64,000 nt of DNA from Myxococcales bacterium (GTDB lineage: Bacteria > Myxococcota_A > Polyangia > Polyangiales > Polyangiaceae): positions 744,001 to 808,000 of the forward strand of contig JADJQX010000008.1 in the NCBI GenBank assembly GCA_016712525.1, written 5' to 3'. Position numbers and translations under genes: made by a program. A model generated the notes under the pieces. It was not told where the DNA came from, made no database searches, and saw only the letters and a list, made by a program, of their open reading frames with translations. Below are positions 53,119 to 62,116 of the stretch, piece after piece. How positions within the stretch are numbered: position 1 is the stretch's first letter; every line of letters starts with the position of its first letter.

Positions 53119-54663
53119 TCACTTGCAGTCGATCTTGAGCCGGTCCTTCTGCGCGGCCCAGTTCTTCGCCGTGATGTCGTCGCAGCCCGACATCTTCACG
53201 TTTTTGCACTGGCTCTTCAGCACCGCGAGGCCCTCGGCGCACTTCTTCGTGCTTTCGGCCACGCAGATCGCGGCCGGATCGTAGACGTTGCCGGCGAGGG
53301 AGGCGGCCCGCTGATCGAGATCCCAGCCCGTCTTGTTGGTGGTCGCGCTCTGGTCGAGCTTGGGCACGCGCTCGGTCACGCCCGCCGCGAGCGCCTTGCA
53401 CCGCGGGCCGTCCTTCACCTTGGCGGCGGCCTTGAGCTCGCGGTAGGCGCGCGTGATGTAGTCCCGGGGGACGGTGGCCGTGGCCGAGGAGCACACCTCG
53501 TTGGCGACCTTCTCGACCTCACGATCGAGGAAGAAGTCGGTCTTCTCGTGCTTGCGGTCGCGGGTCGAGAGCACGGCGCGGTAGTCCTTTCGGCCGTCGT
53601 CGCATTTGCCCGCGAGCATGACGGCGCGGGCGCGGAACTCCATGAAGCCCGGGCGGCGATCGTCTTGCGGGCCGACCTCCTCGTCGTACTCGTTCTTCAG
53701 CCGAGGATCGAAGCCCATCGCGCGGTTCGCGAGCTCGAGCGCGCCCACGCCGTCGCCTTGGTCGTACTTGCGAATGGCCTCCTTGAGGAGCTGCTTCGCC
53801 TGGGCCTCGGGCGAGTCGGCGCCCGGTGCCGCGGGGGCGTCGGGCTTCGCGGGGGCGGCCTGCGAGAGCGGGTTCTCTCCGGCCGTGATGGTGCGCAGGG
53901 CGAGGCGGATGGGCACGCGGCACGCGCGCTGATCCTGGGTCTCGCACGAGGCGAGCTTGCCGCCGCTCGACACGGCCTTCTCCGCGTGGCTCTTTTTCCC
54001 GCCGCCCGCGGCCATGGGGCCCGACGCCTCGACCTCGGCCGACGAATTCGCGGCGCTCGCGAGCTCGAACGCGCCGAGGTTGTAGGCCCACACGAAGTGG
54101 GTGGCGCCGGCGCAGCCCGGGTTCGCCTTCACGTCGCTCGTGTAGATCGCGTCGCGCGTGTTCTGCGCCACGCCCGACACGAAGTACTTGAGCGCGAGCG
54201 ACTCGCCGGCTTGCACGCGGCCCGAGAGGTTCGCGGCGCCGAGGGGAAGCTTCGCGTAGAGCTCGCCCTCGTTCTTGATCTCGAAGCCCTGGACGGTGCC
54301 CGTCGTAAACTGAGGGGTGCCGTACGAGCCGAGCTTGCCCGAGACCACCCCGTCGGAGCAGCGATCGAGCACCACGAGCTTGCAGCCCTCGTACTTGACG
54401 AAGATCGTGTCGCGGGCGGCCTTGGCCTCGAAGCTCGCGAGGTCGGTCGCGTCCCACTCGACGACGAACGGGCGGTCGTGCCCCTTGGCCGCCTCTTCGC
54501 ACTTCTGGGCGACGGCGGTCTGCGAGAGCATGCCTTGGCGCCCGGCCATCGTGGGGGGCACGCCACCGCCGCCGCACGCGACGGTCGACGCGACCACCGA
54601 GAGGGACGCGAGCACGGGGAGGAGGGGACGACGAAGACGGAAGAGGTTGGCCGAGGAGTGCAT
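53119..54663 (-). CDS. Hypothetical TPR-bearing lipoprotein
   Basis: A 514-residue lipoprotein (lipobox SVVASTVAC). It has an N-terminal beta-rich domain with paired Cys, a Pro/Ala linker, a short helical TPR-like stretch at about residues 280-315 (LLKEAIRKYDQGDGVGALEL) and a C-terminal Cys-containing region. It is divergent from rpsD. No named family recognised. Confidence 0.65.
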   Translation of the reverse strand: MHSSANLFRLRRPLLPVLASLSVVASTVACGGGGVPPTMAGRQGMLSQTAVAQKCEEAAKGHDRPFVVEWDATDLASFEAKAARDTIFVKYEGCKLVVLDRCSDGVVSGKLGSYGTPQFTTGTVQGFEIKNEGELYAKLPLGAANLSGRVQAGESLALKYFVSGVAQNTRDAIYTSDVKANPGCAGATHFVWAYNLGAFELASAANSSAEVEASGPMAAGGGKKSHAEKAVSSGGKLASCETQDQRACRVPIRLALRTITAGENPLSQAAPAKPDAPAAPGADSPEAQAKQLLKEAIRKYDQGDGVGALELANRAMGFDPRLKNEYDEEVGPQDDRRPGFMEFRARAVMLAGKCDDGRKDYRAVLSTRDRKHEKTDFFLDREVEKVANEVCSSATATVPRDYITRAYRELKAAAKVKDGPRCKALAAGVTERVPKLDQSATTNKTGWDLDQRAASLAGNVYDPAAICVAESTKKCAEGLAVLKSQCKNVKMSGCDDITAKNWAAQKDRLKIDCK

Positions 54664-54788
54664 CGCCCCATCCTACGCGGCGAGGGCGCCGGGCTTCCCT
54701 CGAGGTGCCAAGGAGCCCGCACGGCCCCAGGCCACGCGCCCCCGTCGATTTCCACTGAACACACGAGCACCCTGCGCACCGATTGTCC

Positions 54789-54816
54789 TTGCGTTCCCGA
54801 AAGAGACGGCTAAAAA
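54789..54816 (+). promoter_or_regulatory. Predicted rpsD operon promoter
   Basis: TTGCGT (54789-54794), 16-bp spacer and TAAAAA (54811-54816), about 125 bp before rpsD. The leader between is long for this genome, suggesting control. Confidence 0.4.
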
Positions 54817-54903
54817 GCGCGGCTCCCACCCCGCCGAGGCGGGGAAACTCCGGGATGACCCACGACCGAAGGCCCCCTTCGTGCGTGTGTAAACCGGTTC
54901 CGT

Positions 54904-54920
54904 CCGGGCCAAAAGCCCGG
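54904..54920 (+). promoter_or_regulatory. Leader hairpin upstream of rpsD
   Basis: CCGGGC-CAAAA-GCCCGG gives a 6-bp stem 20 bases before the start codon. It may be part of an S4 autoregulatory leader; this is inferred. Confidence 0.4.
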
Positions 54921-54939
54921 CTCGAAAGGTCGAAAACGC

Positions 54940-55569
54940 ATGGCTCGTTATATTGGTGCAGTGTGCAAGCTTTGCCGCCGTGAGGGCATGAAGCTCTTCC
55001 TCAAGGGCGAGCGTTGTTACACCGAGAAGTGCGCGCAGACGCGCCGCCCCTACCCCCCGGGCCAGCACGGCCAGGCCCGCATCAAGCTCTCCGAGTACGC
55101 GGTCCGCCTCCGCGAGAAGCAGAAGACCCGCCGCATCTACGGCCTCGTCGAGAAGCAGTTCCGCGCCTACTACTTCGCCGCGACCCGCAAGAAGGGCCGC
55201 ACGGGCGAGCAGATGCTCGGCCTCCTCGAGAGCCGCCTCGACAACGTCGTGCACCGCATGGGCTTCACCTTCACCCGCGCCGAGGCGCGCCAGCTCGTGA
55301 AGCACAACCACTTCCTCGTGAACGGCAAGCGCGTCAACATCCCGTCGTACCAGCTCAAGGCCGGCGACAAGATCGAGGTCCGCGAGCCGAGCCGCAAGAT
55401 CAACAACATCGTGGCCTCGCTCGCCACGGTCGAGAAGCGCCCGATGCTGTCGTGGCTCGAGCTCGACAAGGCGAACTTCGCCGGCACCTTCAAGGGCGCC
55501 CCCGTCCGCGAGGAGCTCAACGAGCCGGTCATCAAAGAGCAGCTCATCGTCGAGTACTACTCGCGCTGA
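54940..55569 (+). CDS. rpsD: 30S ribosomal protein S4
   Basis: A 209-residue primary 16S rRNA-binding protein. It has the zinc-binding form at the N-terminus (CKLCRREG, CYTEKC) and the S4 RNA-binding domain at about 98-160 (LESRLDNVVHRMGFTFTRAE, QLVKHNHFLVNGKRVNIPSY). It usually regulates its own operon by translational repression. Here it starts a short run with rpoA and rplQ. Confidence 0.97.
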   Translation: MARYIGAVCKLCRREGMKLFLKGERCYTEKCAQTRRPYPPGQHGQARIKLSEYAVRLREKQKTRRIYGLVEKQFRAYYFAATRKKGRTGEQMLGLLESRLDNVVHRMGFTFTRAEARQLVKHNHFLVNGKRVNIPSYQLKAGDKIEVREPSRKINNIVASLATVEKRPMLSWLELDKANFAGTFKGAPVREELNEPVIKEQLIVEYYSR

Positions 55570-55799
55570 AGCCGCCGGCGGAACCAGGGCTCGGGGCACT
55601 CCCCTCGGGCCCTCGGCGAAGCCACCCGCGCACGCCCTCTCGAGAGAGCGCGCGAGACGCGGGACGACGACTCTCATGCCCCCGAGGCTCCGGGGGCGAC
55701 ACGGCCTGGTGGCAGGATGCGAAGCGACGAGAGCGGGTTCTCGTCCTTCCCTGACCGCCGCGTGAACCCGACGAGCCGCGCACGAAAGCAGAGAAACAC

Positions 55800-56822
55800 A
55801 TGTCGAACATCGTCACGCGCAACTGGCGCGACCTCATTCGTCCCCGTGGGATCCACATCGAGTCGGAGACCCTCACCGACTTCTACGGGAAATTCACCTG
55901 CGAGCCCCTCGAGCGCGGCTACGGCATCACGCTCGGCAACTCGCTGCGCCGCATCCTGCTCTCGTCGCTCCAGGGCGCCGCGATCACAGCCGTCAAGGTC
56001 GAGGGTGCGCTCCACGAGTTCACCACGGTGAGCGACGTCGTCGAGGACGTGACCGACATCATCCTCAACCTGAAGGAAGTCGTCCTCAAGTCGGCCACCG
56101 TCAAGACGTACCAGGTGCGCCTCGAGAAGGAGGGCCCCGGCCCCGTCTTCGCGAAGGACATCCAGCTCACCGACGGGCTCAGCGTCCTCAACCCGGACCA
56201 CCTCATCGCGACCCTCGACAAGAAGGGCCCCGTGCAGATGGAGCTCACGGTCAACGTGGGCCGCGGCTACGTGCCGGCCGAGAAGAACAAGACGCCGACG
56301 ATGAGCATCGGCACCATCCCGATCGACGCGCTCTTCTCGCCGATCCGTAAGGTGAACTACACCGTCACGAACGCTCGTGTCGGCCAGGTCACCGATTACG
56401 ACAAGCTCACCCTCGAGGTGTGGACGAACGGGAGCGTGAAGCCCCAGGACGCGGTCGCCTACGCGGCCAAGATCCTGAAGGAGCAGCTCTCCATCTTCAT
56501 CAACTTCGAAGAGACCGAAGAGACGGCCTACGTCGCCGGCGATGCCGAGGACGCGCCCCTCAACGAGAACCTCTTCCGCTCGGTCGACGAGCTCGAGCTC
56601 TCGGTCCGCTCGGCCAACTGCCTCCAGAACGCGAACATCAGCCTCATCGGCGAGCTCGTTCAGCGCTCGGAGCAGGACATGCTGAAGACCAAGAACTTCG
56701 GCCGCAAGTCCCTGAAGGAGATCAAAGAGATCCTTCAGAACATGGGCCTCTCGCTCGGCATGAAGATCGAAAACTGGCCCCAGATGCTCGAGCGCTGGAA
56801 GGCCCAGCAAGCCCAGGCCTGA
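55800..56822 (+). CDS. rpoA: RNA polymerase alpha subunit
   Basis: A 340-residue alpha subunit. The N-terminal domain (FTCEPLERGYGITLGNSLRR, ILLSSLQGAAITAVK) forms the dimer that assembles RNA polymerase. The C-terminal domain (ELSVRSANCLQNANI, GRKSLKEIKEILQNMGLSLG) contacts promoter UP elements and activators. It follows rpsD by 230 bp, a gap that is longer than usual. Confidence 0.98.
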   Translation: MSNIVTRNWRDLIRPRGIHIESETLTDFYGKFTCEPLERGYGITLGNSLRRILLSSLQGAAITAVKVEGALHEFTTVSDVVEDVTDIILNLKEVVLKSATVKTYQVRLEKEGPGPVFAKDIQLTDGLSVLNPDHLIATLDKKGPVQMELTVNVGRGYVPAEKNKTPTMSIGTIPIDALFSPIRKVNYTVTNARVGQVTDYDKLTLEVWTNGSVKPQDAVAYAAKILKEQLSIFINFEETEETAYVAGDAEDAPLNENLFRSVDELELSVRSANCLQNANISLIGELVQRSEQDMLKTKNFGRKSLKEIKEILQNMGLSLGMKIENWPQMLERWKAQQAQA

Positions 56823-56876
56823 AGCGCCGCCTCACGGCGCGCTCTCCCCCAAGTTTCAGAAAGTTAGGATTTTTCA

Positions 56877-57353
56877 ATGCGTCACGGAAATCTCGGCCGC
56901 AAGTTCGGCCGCAACACGAGCCACCGCCGCGCGATGTTCCGGAACCTCACCGCGAACCTCGTGCTCCACGAGCGCATCGAGACCACCGATGCGAAGGCCA
57001 AAGAGCTCCGCCGCGTGGCCGAGCGCCTCATCACCAAGGCCGTGCGCCTCGGCGACGTGGCGTTCACCGCGCAGGCTCAGCTCTCGGACGCCGACAAGGC
57101 CCGCCGCCTCCACGTGCAGCGCCTCATCGGCTCGTTCATCCCGCGCTTCGGCACCCGCACCGAGTCGGGCGGCGAAGCCAAGAAGGTCGACCTCGTCGAG
57201 AAGATCCTCATCGACCTCGCGAAGCGCTTCAAGGGCCGCCCCGGCGGTTACACGCGCATCGTGAAGTTCGGCCCCCGCCGCGGCGACAACGCCCCGATGT
57301 CGATCATCGAGTTCGTCGGCGACGCGAAGGCCCAAGAGGCCGAGGCCAAGTGA
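56877..57353 (+). CDS. rplQ: 50S ribosomal protein L17
   Basis: A 158-residue L17: MRHGNLGRKFGRNTSHRRAM, NLVLHERIETTDAKAKELRR and ERLITKAVRLGD. The C-terminal part is slightly longer than the typical 120-130 residue form. It ends the rpsD-rpoA-rplQ run and is followed by an intrinsic terminator. Confidence 0.98.
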   Translation: MRHGNLGRKFGRNTSHRRAMFRNLTANLVLHERIETTDAKAKELRRVAERLITKAVRLGDVAFTAQAQLSDADKARRLHVQRLIGSFIPRFGTRTESGGEAKKVDLVEKILIDLAKRFKGRPGGYTRIVKFGPRRGDNAPMSIIEFVGDAKAQEAEAK

Positions 57354-57387
57354 TCCAGCGCCCGTAAGGGCTCGAAATCACGAGAGA

Positions 57388-57425
57388 AAGGCGTGGCTCT
57401 TCGGGGTCACGCCTTCTCCTTTTTG
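57388..57425 (+). terminator. Rho-independent terminator after rplQ
   Basis: AAGGCGTG...CACGCCTT (8 bp perfect, extending to 12 bp with G-U pairs) closed by a UUCG tetraloop, then CTCCTTTTTG. It is the clearest intrinsic terminator in the window. Confidence 0.9.
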
Positions 57426-57594
57426 TCGGGCGAGCTTTTCGTTCGACGTGTGGACGAGCTGAGACGTCGGTCGAGGGCGCGACATCTCTCGAGCCATGCG
57501 CCTCTCTCGACGTCCGAGCCCTGCGGCGAGCGCTCCCTCGATCGTGCGCCCTCGAGCCGGGACGATGGGCGGAGAGCGAGCTACGGTGGGCATC

Positions 57595-58038
57595 GTGCCT
57601 CCGCGTCACACGGTCCGTGTCGCCGTTCACGTCGTCGTCGCGCGCGAGGACGGCGCGATCTTCTTCGTGCGGCGTGCAGGCACGGGCTTCATGGACGGGA
57701 AGCTGTCCCTGCCCTCGGGTCACCTCGAGGAGGGCGAGAGCGTGCTCGAAGCGGCGGCCCGGGAGACCCTCGAAGAGGCGGGCGTCGTCGTGCGCCCCGA
57801 CGACCTCGAGCACGTCGCGACCGTGCACGGCAGGTGGAAGGTCGCCCCGTACCTTCACCTGTTTTTCCGTGCGGTGCGCTGGGAGGGCGAAGCTCACGCG
57901 GCCGAGCCGGAGAAATCCTCGGGCTCGGCGTGGGTGCATCCGAGCGCTTTTTCGGACGAGCTCATCCCCTACGAGCGCGAGGCCCTCGAGGCCCCGAGGG
58001 GCGCGGTGCTGGTGCTCGGCGAGGTGCGCACGGCGTGA
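57595..58038 (+). CDS. NUDIX hydrolase
   Basis: About 147 residues with a complete NUDIX box: GHLEEGESVLEAAARETLEE followed by AGV, matching GX5EX7REUXEEXGU. NUDIX enzymes hydrolyse nucleoside diphosphates linked to another group. Substrate unknown. The start is uncertain: GTG at 57595 directly before RHTVRVAVHV, or ATG at 57565 or 57496 upstream. Confidence 0.85.
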   Translation: MPPRHTVRVAVHVVVAREDGAIFFVRRAGTGFMDGKLSLPSGHLEEGESVLEAAARETLEEAGVVVRPDDLEHVATVHGRWKVAPYLHLFFRAVRWEGEAHAAEPEKSSGSAWVHPSAFSDELIPYEREALEAPRGAVLVLGEVRTA

Positions 58039-58153
58039 CGACGTAAGCCCCTCTCCCGCGTCGCGAGAGACCACGCGCGCACGACCTCGAACCGCTCCCC
58101 CGCCGCCATCCCACGGCGAGGGGCGGCGAGCGCGCTCCGAGGTGCGACTTGCC

Positions 58154-59356
58154 TCAGGGGCCGACGGTGTCCCACGCCGGATCGTCGCTCGCGAAGCGCT
58201 GGAGCCACGTGACGGCCGACACGCCCTGCGCCGACGGCAGCGGGTTCTGCTTGATGATGACGTGATCGTCCCCGCCCACCACGAACATCTTCTGGCGCGG
58301 TCCGAGGCGCGTCTTGAGCTCGCTCACGGCGGCCGAGAACTGCTGCGGGAGGAGCACGCCGGTGAACGAGCGGATCGTGCGGTCCTCGGTGTAGGTGAGG
58401 AGGCCGAAGCGCGCCTGAGGGCCCATCTGGGTCGCGAGGTACGGCAAGATCGCGCGCGGGTCTTGCGTGCATCCTACACACGAAGCGGGCAGCCTCATGT
58501 TCCATGCACTCTGCATGTCTCCCCAGATGCTGCCCGAGGGCTCGATGGGCGTGCCCGAGTCGTTCAGGATGTCGAGGCGCTGCGCCGGGAAGTACGCGCG
58601 GAACTGGTGGTAGCCGAGCATCGTGCCGAAGCCGCCCGCGCTGCCTCCTCCGATGACCACCTTGGGCGCGCGTGGGAACGTGGCGGCGACGTGGGGCAAG
58701 AGGGCGTCGAGGTTGCGGGCGCCGCGGTGCTCGATGGTCTGCGATTTGGTGAGGAGCCGGTACGTCTTCTGGGCGTTTCCCGCGTGGAGATCGCCCGTGC
58801 AATACGGCACGAAGACGTACGAGTGCGTCTTGAACGCGTTGTCGGCGAGGGCGCGATCGAACAGGATCGGGAAGCGCGCGATGTCGGCCCGAATGGCCGC
58901 TTCGTCGATCTCCGTGTCCAGGTTGGAGGCCGCGCCGCCGAGGCAGGTCACGTCGTTCCAGCACGCCCCGCCGCCCATCAAGAGGAAGAGCACGGGCGCG
59001 GCCGGATCGCTGGCGGGGTTCACGGCGATGCCCGTCTGGCTGCCGTTGCCGCAGACCATCCCGGGGATGGGCACGTACGTCCACGTGTTCGCCGGCGCCA
59101 CGATCGGGGGCACCTTCGGCCCGTCGGTCGGGGCGTCGATCGATCCGTCGGCGCTCGCGTCGTTCGCCACGGCATCGGGGGCCGAGGCCGCGTCCTTCGC
59201 GGGAACGGAGGCCGACGTGCTCGGGCCCGGAGGCGCCACCGTCCCTTGCGGGGTCGCGCCGGCGTCGTCGGCCGTCCCTTCGGTGGATCCACACGCGAGC
59301 GGCGCCACGACGAACGCGGCGGCGAGCGACAAAAAAGCGAGCAGTCTTACGCGCAT
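58154..59356 (-). CDS. Pectinacetylesterase-like lipoprotein
   Basis: A 400-residue secreted lipoprotein (APLAC) with a Pro/Asp/Ala linker. The catalytic domain matches the pectinacetylesterase/NOTUM family: FLLMGGGACWNDVTC, YCTGDLHAGN, nucleophile GGGSAGGFG, and VVGGDDHVI for the acid/histidine pair. Such enzymes remove acetyl or acyl groups from polysaccharides or proteins. The linker is typical of this genome. Confidence 0.82.
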   Translation of the reverse strand: MRVRLLAFLSLAAAFVVAPLACGSTEGTADDAGATPQGTVAPPGPSTSASVPAKDAASAPDAVANDASADGSIDAPTDGPKVPPIVAPANTWTYVPIPGMVCGNGSQTGIAVNPASDPAAPVLFLLMGGGACWNDVTCLGGAASNLDTEIDEAAIRADIARFPILFDRALADNAFKTHSYVFVPYCTGDLHAGNAQKTYRLLTKSQTIEHRGARNLDALLPHVAATFPRAPKVVIGGGSAGGFGTMLGYHQFRAYFPAQRLDILNDSGTPIEPSGSIWGDMQSAWNMRLPASCVGCTQDPRAILPYLATQMGPQARFGLLTYTEDRTIRSFTGVLLPQQFSAAVSELKTRLGPRQKMFVVGGDDHVIIKQNPLPSAQGVSAVTWLQRFASDDPAWDTVGP

Positions 59357-59432
59357 GGCTTGGCGTTACCACGAATTCGGCGGTGCGCCGCCGACGCGCG
59401 CCTTACATGGCGCGTTTCACTCACGAAGGCGG

Positions 59433-60116
59433 CTACGGCTCGGAGAGGTCGGCCGTGGCCGGCGCGTCCACGCGGCGGTAGTACTGCTTCACCTCGAGGC
59501 TCAGCCCCTCGCGGCGCGGGTTGTTCTCTCCGACCACGAGGATCGCGCTGGCGTGCGCCTCTCCGATGGCCGCCTCACGCCGCTCCTTGGTGCCGAGGTC
59601 GTCGTCGATCGAGAGCGTCTGGAGGTACTGGGCCGGGGCCTTCGAGTTGAGCTTCGCCTGGCGCATGCTCGGGCAAGGGGCCTTCGCGCAGAGGAGATCG
59701 GCCTTCTCGACCCGGAAAAACGTGCCTCGCGGCACCTTCCCGAGGAGGACGTCCGGGCTCCACACCTCGGACGCGACGAAGACACCCTCGCCCCCCTCCG
59801 AGACGAGCTGCCCTCGAAAGAGCGTCTCGGGGACACGCTCGGCCGCGATCGCGGGCGCCCGCATCGTGCTCACGTGGCACTCGATGGCGCGCGCGCCGTC
59901 CGGGCACTCGATCTCGTCGTAGTTGGCGCGGCGAACGTGGATGCCCTGGGCATCTTCACGGAGCAGGAAGAACGTGCCTCGACCGTCGAGCGTGACCGCG
60001 GCGGGGGCCGAGTCGTCTTCTTCGATGGCTCCCGTGGGCGGCTCACCGACCGGCGGGTTGCCACACGCGAGCAGCGTGAGAGCCAGCAACGTCGAAGTGA
60101 GAGCGGCGCGTCCCAT
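59433..60116 (-). CDS. DUF6748-like lipoprotein
   Basis: A 227-residue lipoprotein (LALTLLAC). The mature part carries GTFFLLREDAQGIHVRRANY, ECPDGARAIECHVS and RGTFFRVEKADLLCAKAPCP, with two short Cys pairs. This pattern matches the DUF6748 family as remembered. Function unknown. ATG at 60116 is chosen over 60260 because it is at the signal peptide. The stop is downstream at 59433, next to the esterase gene. Confidence 0.6.
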   Translation of the reverse strand: MGRAALTSTLLALTLLACGNPPVGEPPTGAIEEDDSAPAAVTLDGRGTFFLLREDAQGIHVRRANYDEIECPDGARAIECHVSTMRAPAIAAERVPETLFRGQLVSEGGEGVFVASEVWSPDVLLGKVPRGTFFRVEKADLLCAKAPCPSMRQAKLNSKAPAQYLQTLSIDDDLGTKERREAAIGEAHASAILVVGENNPRREGLSLEVKQYYRRVDAPATADLSEP

Positions 60117-60317
60117 GGCGGGGATGGACGTAACCCACATCGGCCTACCTCGCAAATGCTCTGGCGTCATTCGCGCGTCATTTTGACGCAAAGCATCGAT
60201 CTCATTCGAGATTTTCGACGCTCGAGGCGCCACGCGACGAAGGAGGCTCGGGCCCGGCATGCCCCATCGTACGGAGACGTCACCGAGACCTTCCCGGCCC
60301 CGGCACGAATCGACGCT

Positions 60318-61838
60318 TCAGCCCTCCGAAGCGGCGGTCGGGCGACGACGACGCGGCGCCTTGCCCCCGAAGAGGAAAATGCCCATGACCCCGACGGCGA
60401 GCACGGCGCCGGCCGCGGCGTACCTGCGTGTGTGGTCGGTCGAGGCTTCGCTCGCGGCCTCGAGGCGGTCGAGCTCGGCGCGAGCCTTGGGGTGCCCCGG
60501 ATCGAGGGCGAGCGCGCGCCGGAAGGGCTCCGTGTCGGCGATCCCCCGGCCTTGGAGCTCTTTGCCTTCGAGGAAGGCGATGTCGGCCTGGATCTTGGGC
60601 GCGCGTGCGCCCTCTCCCTCGAGGCGCGCGGCCTTGCGGTAGAACGCGAGCGCGTTCGGGAGATCGTTCTTCTCGACGAGCTCTTCGGCGCGAGCGAGGT
60701 ACGCGGGCACCATCTCGACGCGGCGGTCGATGAGCGGCTGGCGCGCGAGCACCTTGTCGAACGCGGCGAGGGCGTCGTCGAGCTTGCCCTCTTTCTGTTT
60801 GGCGAGCCCTTCGTCGAGCACGACGTACACCTCTTCGAGGCGCGCGCGGTCGTAGGCAGAAAACAGCTCTTTCGCCGTCTGCTCGGCGTTCCATCCCTCG
60901 CCGGGTGCCTTGCCCGTGAGGTTCGTGTACGCCTCGCGGAGCTTCCACACCGCGTCTTGACCGAAGACGAGGATCGACTCGCGCGCGGCCTGGCGCACGA
61001 GTGCCCGATCGGTGTTCACGAACGAGATGATGACCCCGATCGCGTCGTTCTCTTTCACCTCGGCGTACGCCCGGAGCACGTCGGCCAGGAGCTCGCCGTT
61101 CGTGGTCTGCACGGCGTCGCCGGGGACACGCTTGCCCATGCCCTCGAGCGTGACGATGGCCCATCGCCGCAGGTCTTGATCCGAGCGGCGAAGGCCGATG
61201 AGCGCGGGGACGGCCTTCTCGCCGAGCGCCTTCACGACCCGCGTGACCTCGGGGCGGAGCGCGCCGTCGTGGTAGGCCGCCACGTGCACGAGGGGCTTGA
61301 GCGCCGGGGTCGTCCCGATCTTCGCGAGCACACGCAGGCAGAGCGCTATCGACAGCGTGGCCTTGTACCCACCTCCGTCGCTCCGACCGACCTTGAGCAG
61401 ACCATCGACGAGATCTCCCCCCTCCGGAGCGAGCTTGCCGGAGTTGGCCTCTTTCACGAGCTTCACCGCCGCGAAGACCCCTCCCTGGCGCTCCTTCCGG
61501 AGCTCGTGGAGCTTCTTGGTGAGGGCCGGGATCGCGTCGGGCCCGAGACGACCGAGCGCTTCGAGGGCCTTCTTCTGGGGCTCTCCCGTCGTGTCGACCG
61601 CGGCGGCGATCATGCGATCGACCTCTTCGAACGACTGGGCGCCCGCCTGATCCTTCGTGGGCGCGGCTTGAGGCTCCTTCGCATCGACCGACGGAGCGCC
61701 CTTGGCCGGCGCCTCCGCCGACGCCGTGCCGGGCGCACCGAGCCCGAGCGCGAGCGCGAGGACGAACGCGGAGATCGCCGGGAGCCCTTTGGAAGAGCGA
61801 GGCGGCACGAACGAGAGGAGCGGGGCGGAGAGCTTCAT
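60318..61838 (-). CDS. Exported HEAT/TPR-repeat protein with C-terminal anchor
   Basis: A 506-residue exported protein: a signal peptide, HEAT-like helical repeats at about 60-300 (KKALEALGRLGPDAIPALTK, EVTRVVKALGEKAVPALIGL, RRWAIVTLEGMGKRV), then a TPR region (DDALAAFDKVLARQPLID, NALAFYRKAARLEGEGARAP). It ends in one membrane helix with an Arg-rich tail (GVMGIFLFGGKAPRRRR). It is a scaffold-like protein of unknown role. Confidence 0.75.
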   Translation of the reverse strand: MKLSAPLLSFVPPRSSKGLPAISAFVLALALGLGAPGTASAEAPAKGAPSVDAKEPQAAPTKDQAGAQSFEEVDRMIAAAVDTTGEPQKKALEALGRLGPDAIPALTKKLHELRKERQGGVFAAVKLVKEANSGKLAPEGGDLVDGLLKVGRSDGGGYKATLSIALCLRVLAKIGTTPALKPLVHVAAYHDGALRPEVTRVVKALGEKAVPALIGLRRSDQDLRRWAIVTLEGMGKRVPGDAVQTTNGELLADVLRAYAEVKENDAIGVIISFVNTDRALVRQAARESILVFGQDAVWKLREAYTNLTGKAPGEGWNAEQTAKELFSAYDRARLEEVYVVLDEGLAKQKEGKLDDALAAFDKVLARQPLIDRRVEMVPAYLARAEELVEKNDLPNALAFYRKAARLEGEGARAPKIQADIAFLEGKELQGRGIADTEPFRRALALDPGHPKARAELDRLEAASEASTDHTRRYAAAGAVLAVGVMGIFLFGGKAPRRRRPTAASEG

Positions 61839-62116
61839 GGTCGTGAGCAAGAACGGCCAGTGGAGGGGCGCCGATTCCAGGCGCCGAGGAAAAGCGAGGG
61901 CGGGAGCGAGCCCGCCACGGCCGTGCGGGTCATGTAGCCGAGCACGTCGGAGATTTCACGTTCGTGGCAGGGCGGAGCCGAGGACCACTCCCCACGCGCG
62001 TCGCTTGCCGAAACGAAAAGGTGTCAGGATCCGAGGACCTAAGAATACGCGCCCTATGTAGCACGGGGCATGCACATGTAGGCAAAGCTGCTACGGTCTG
62101 GGTTTAGGAGCTGCCC

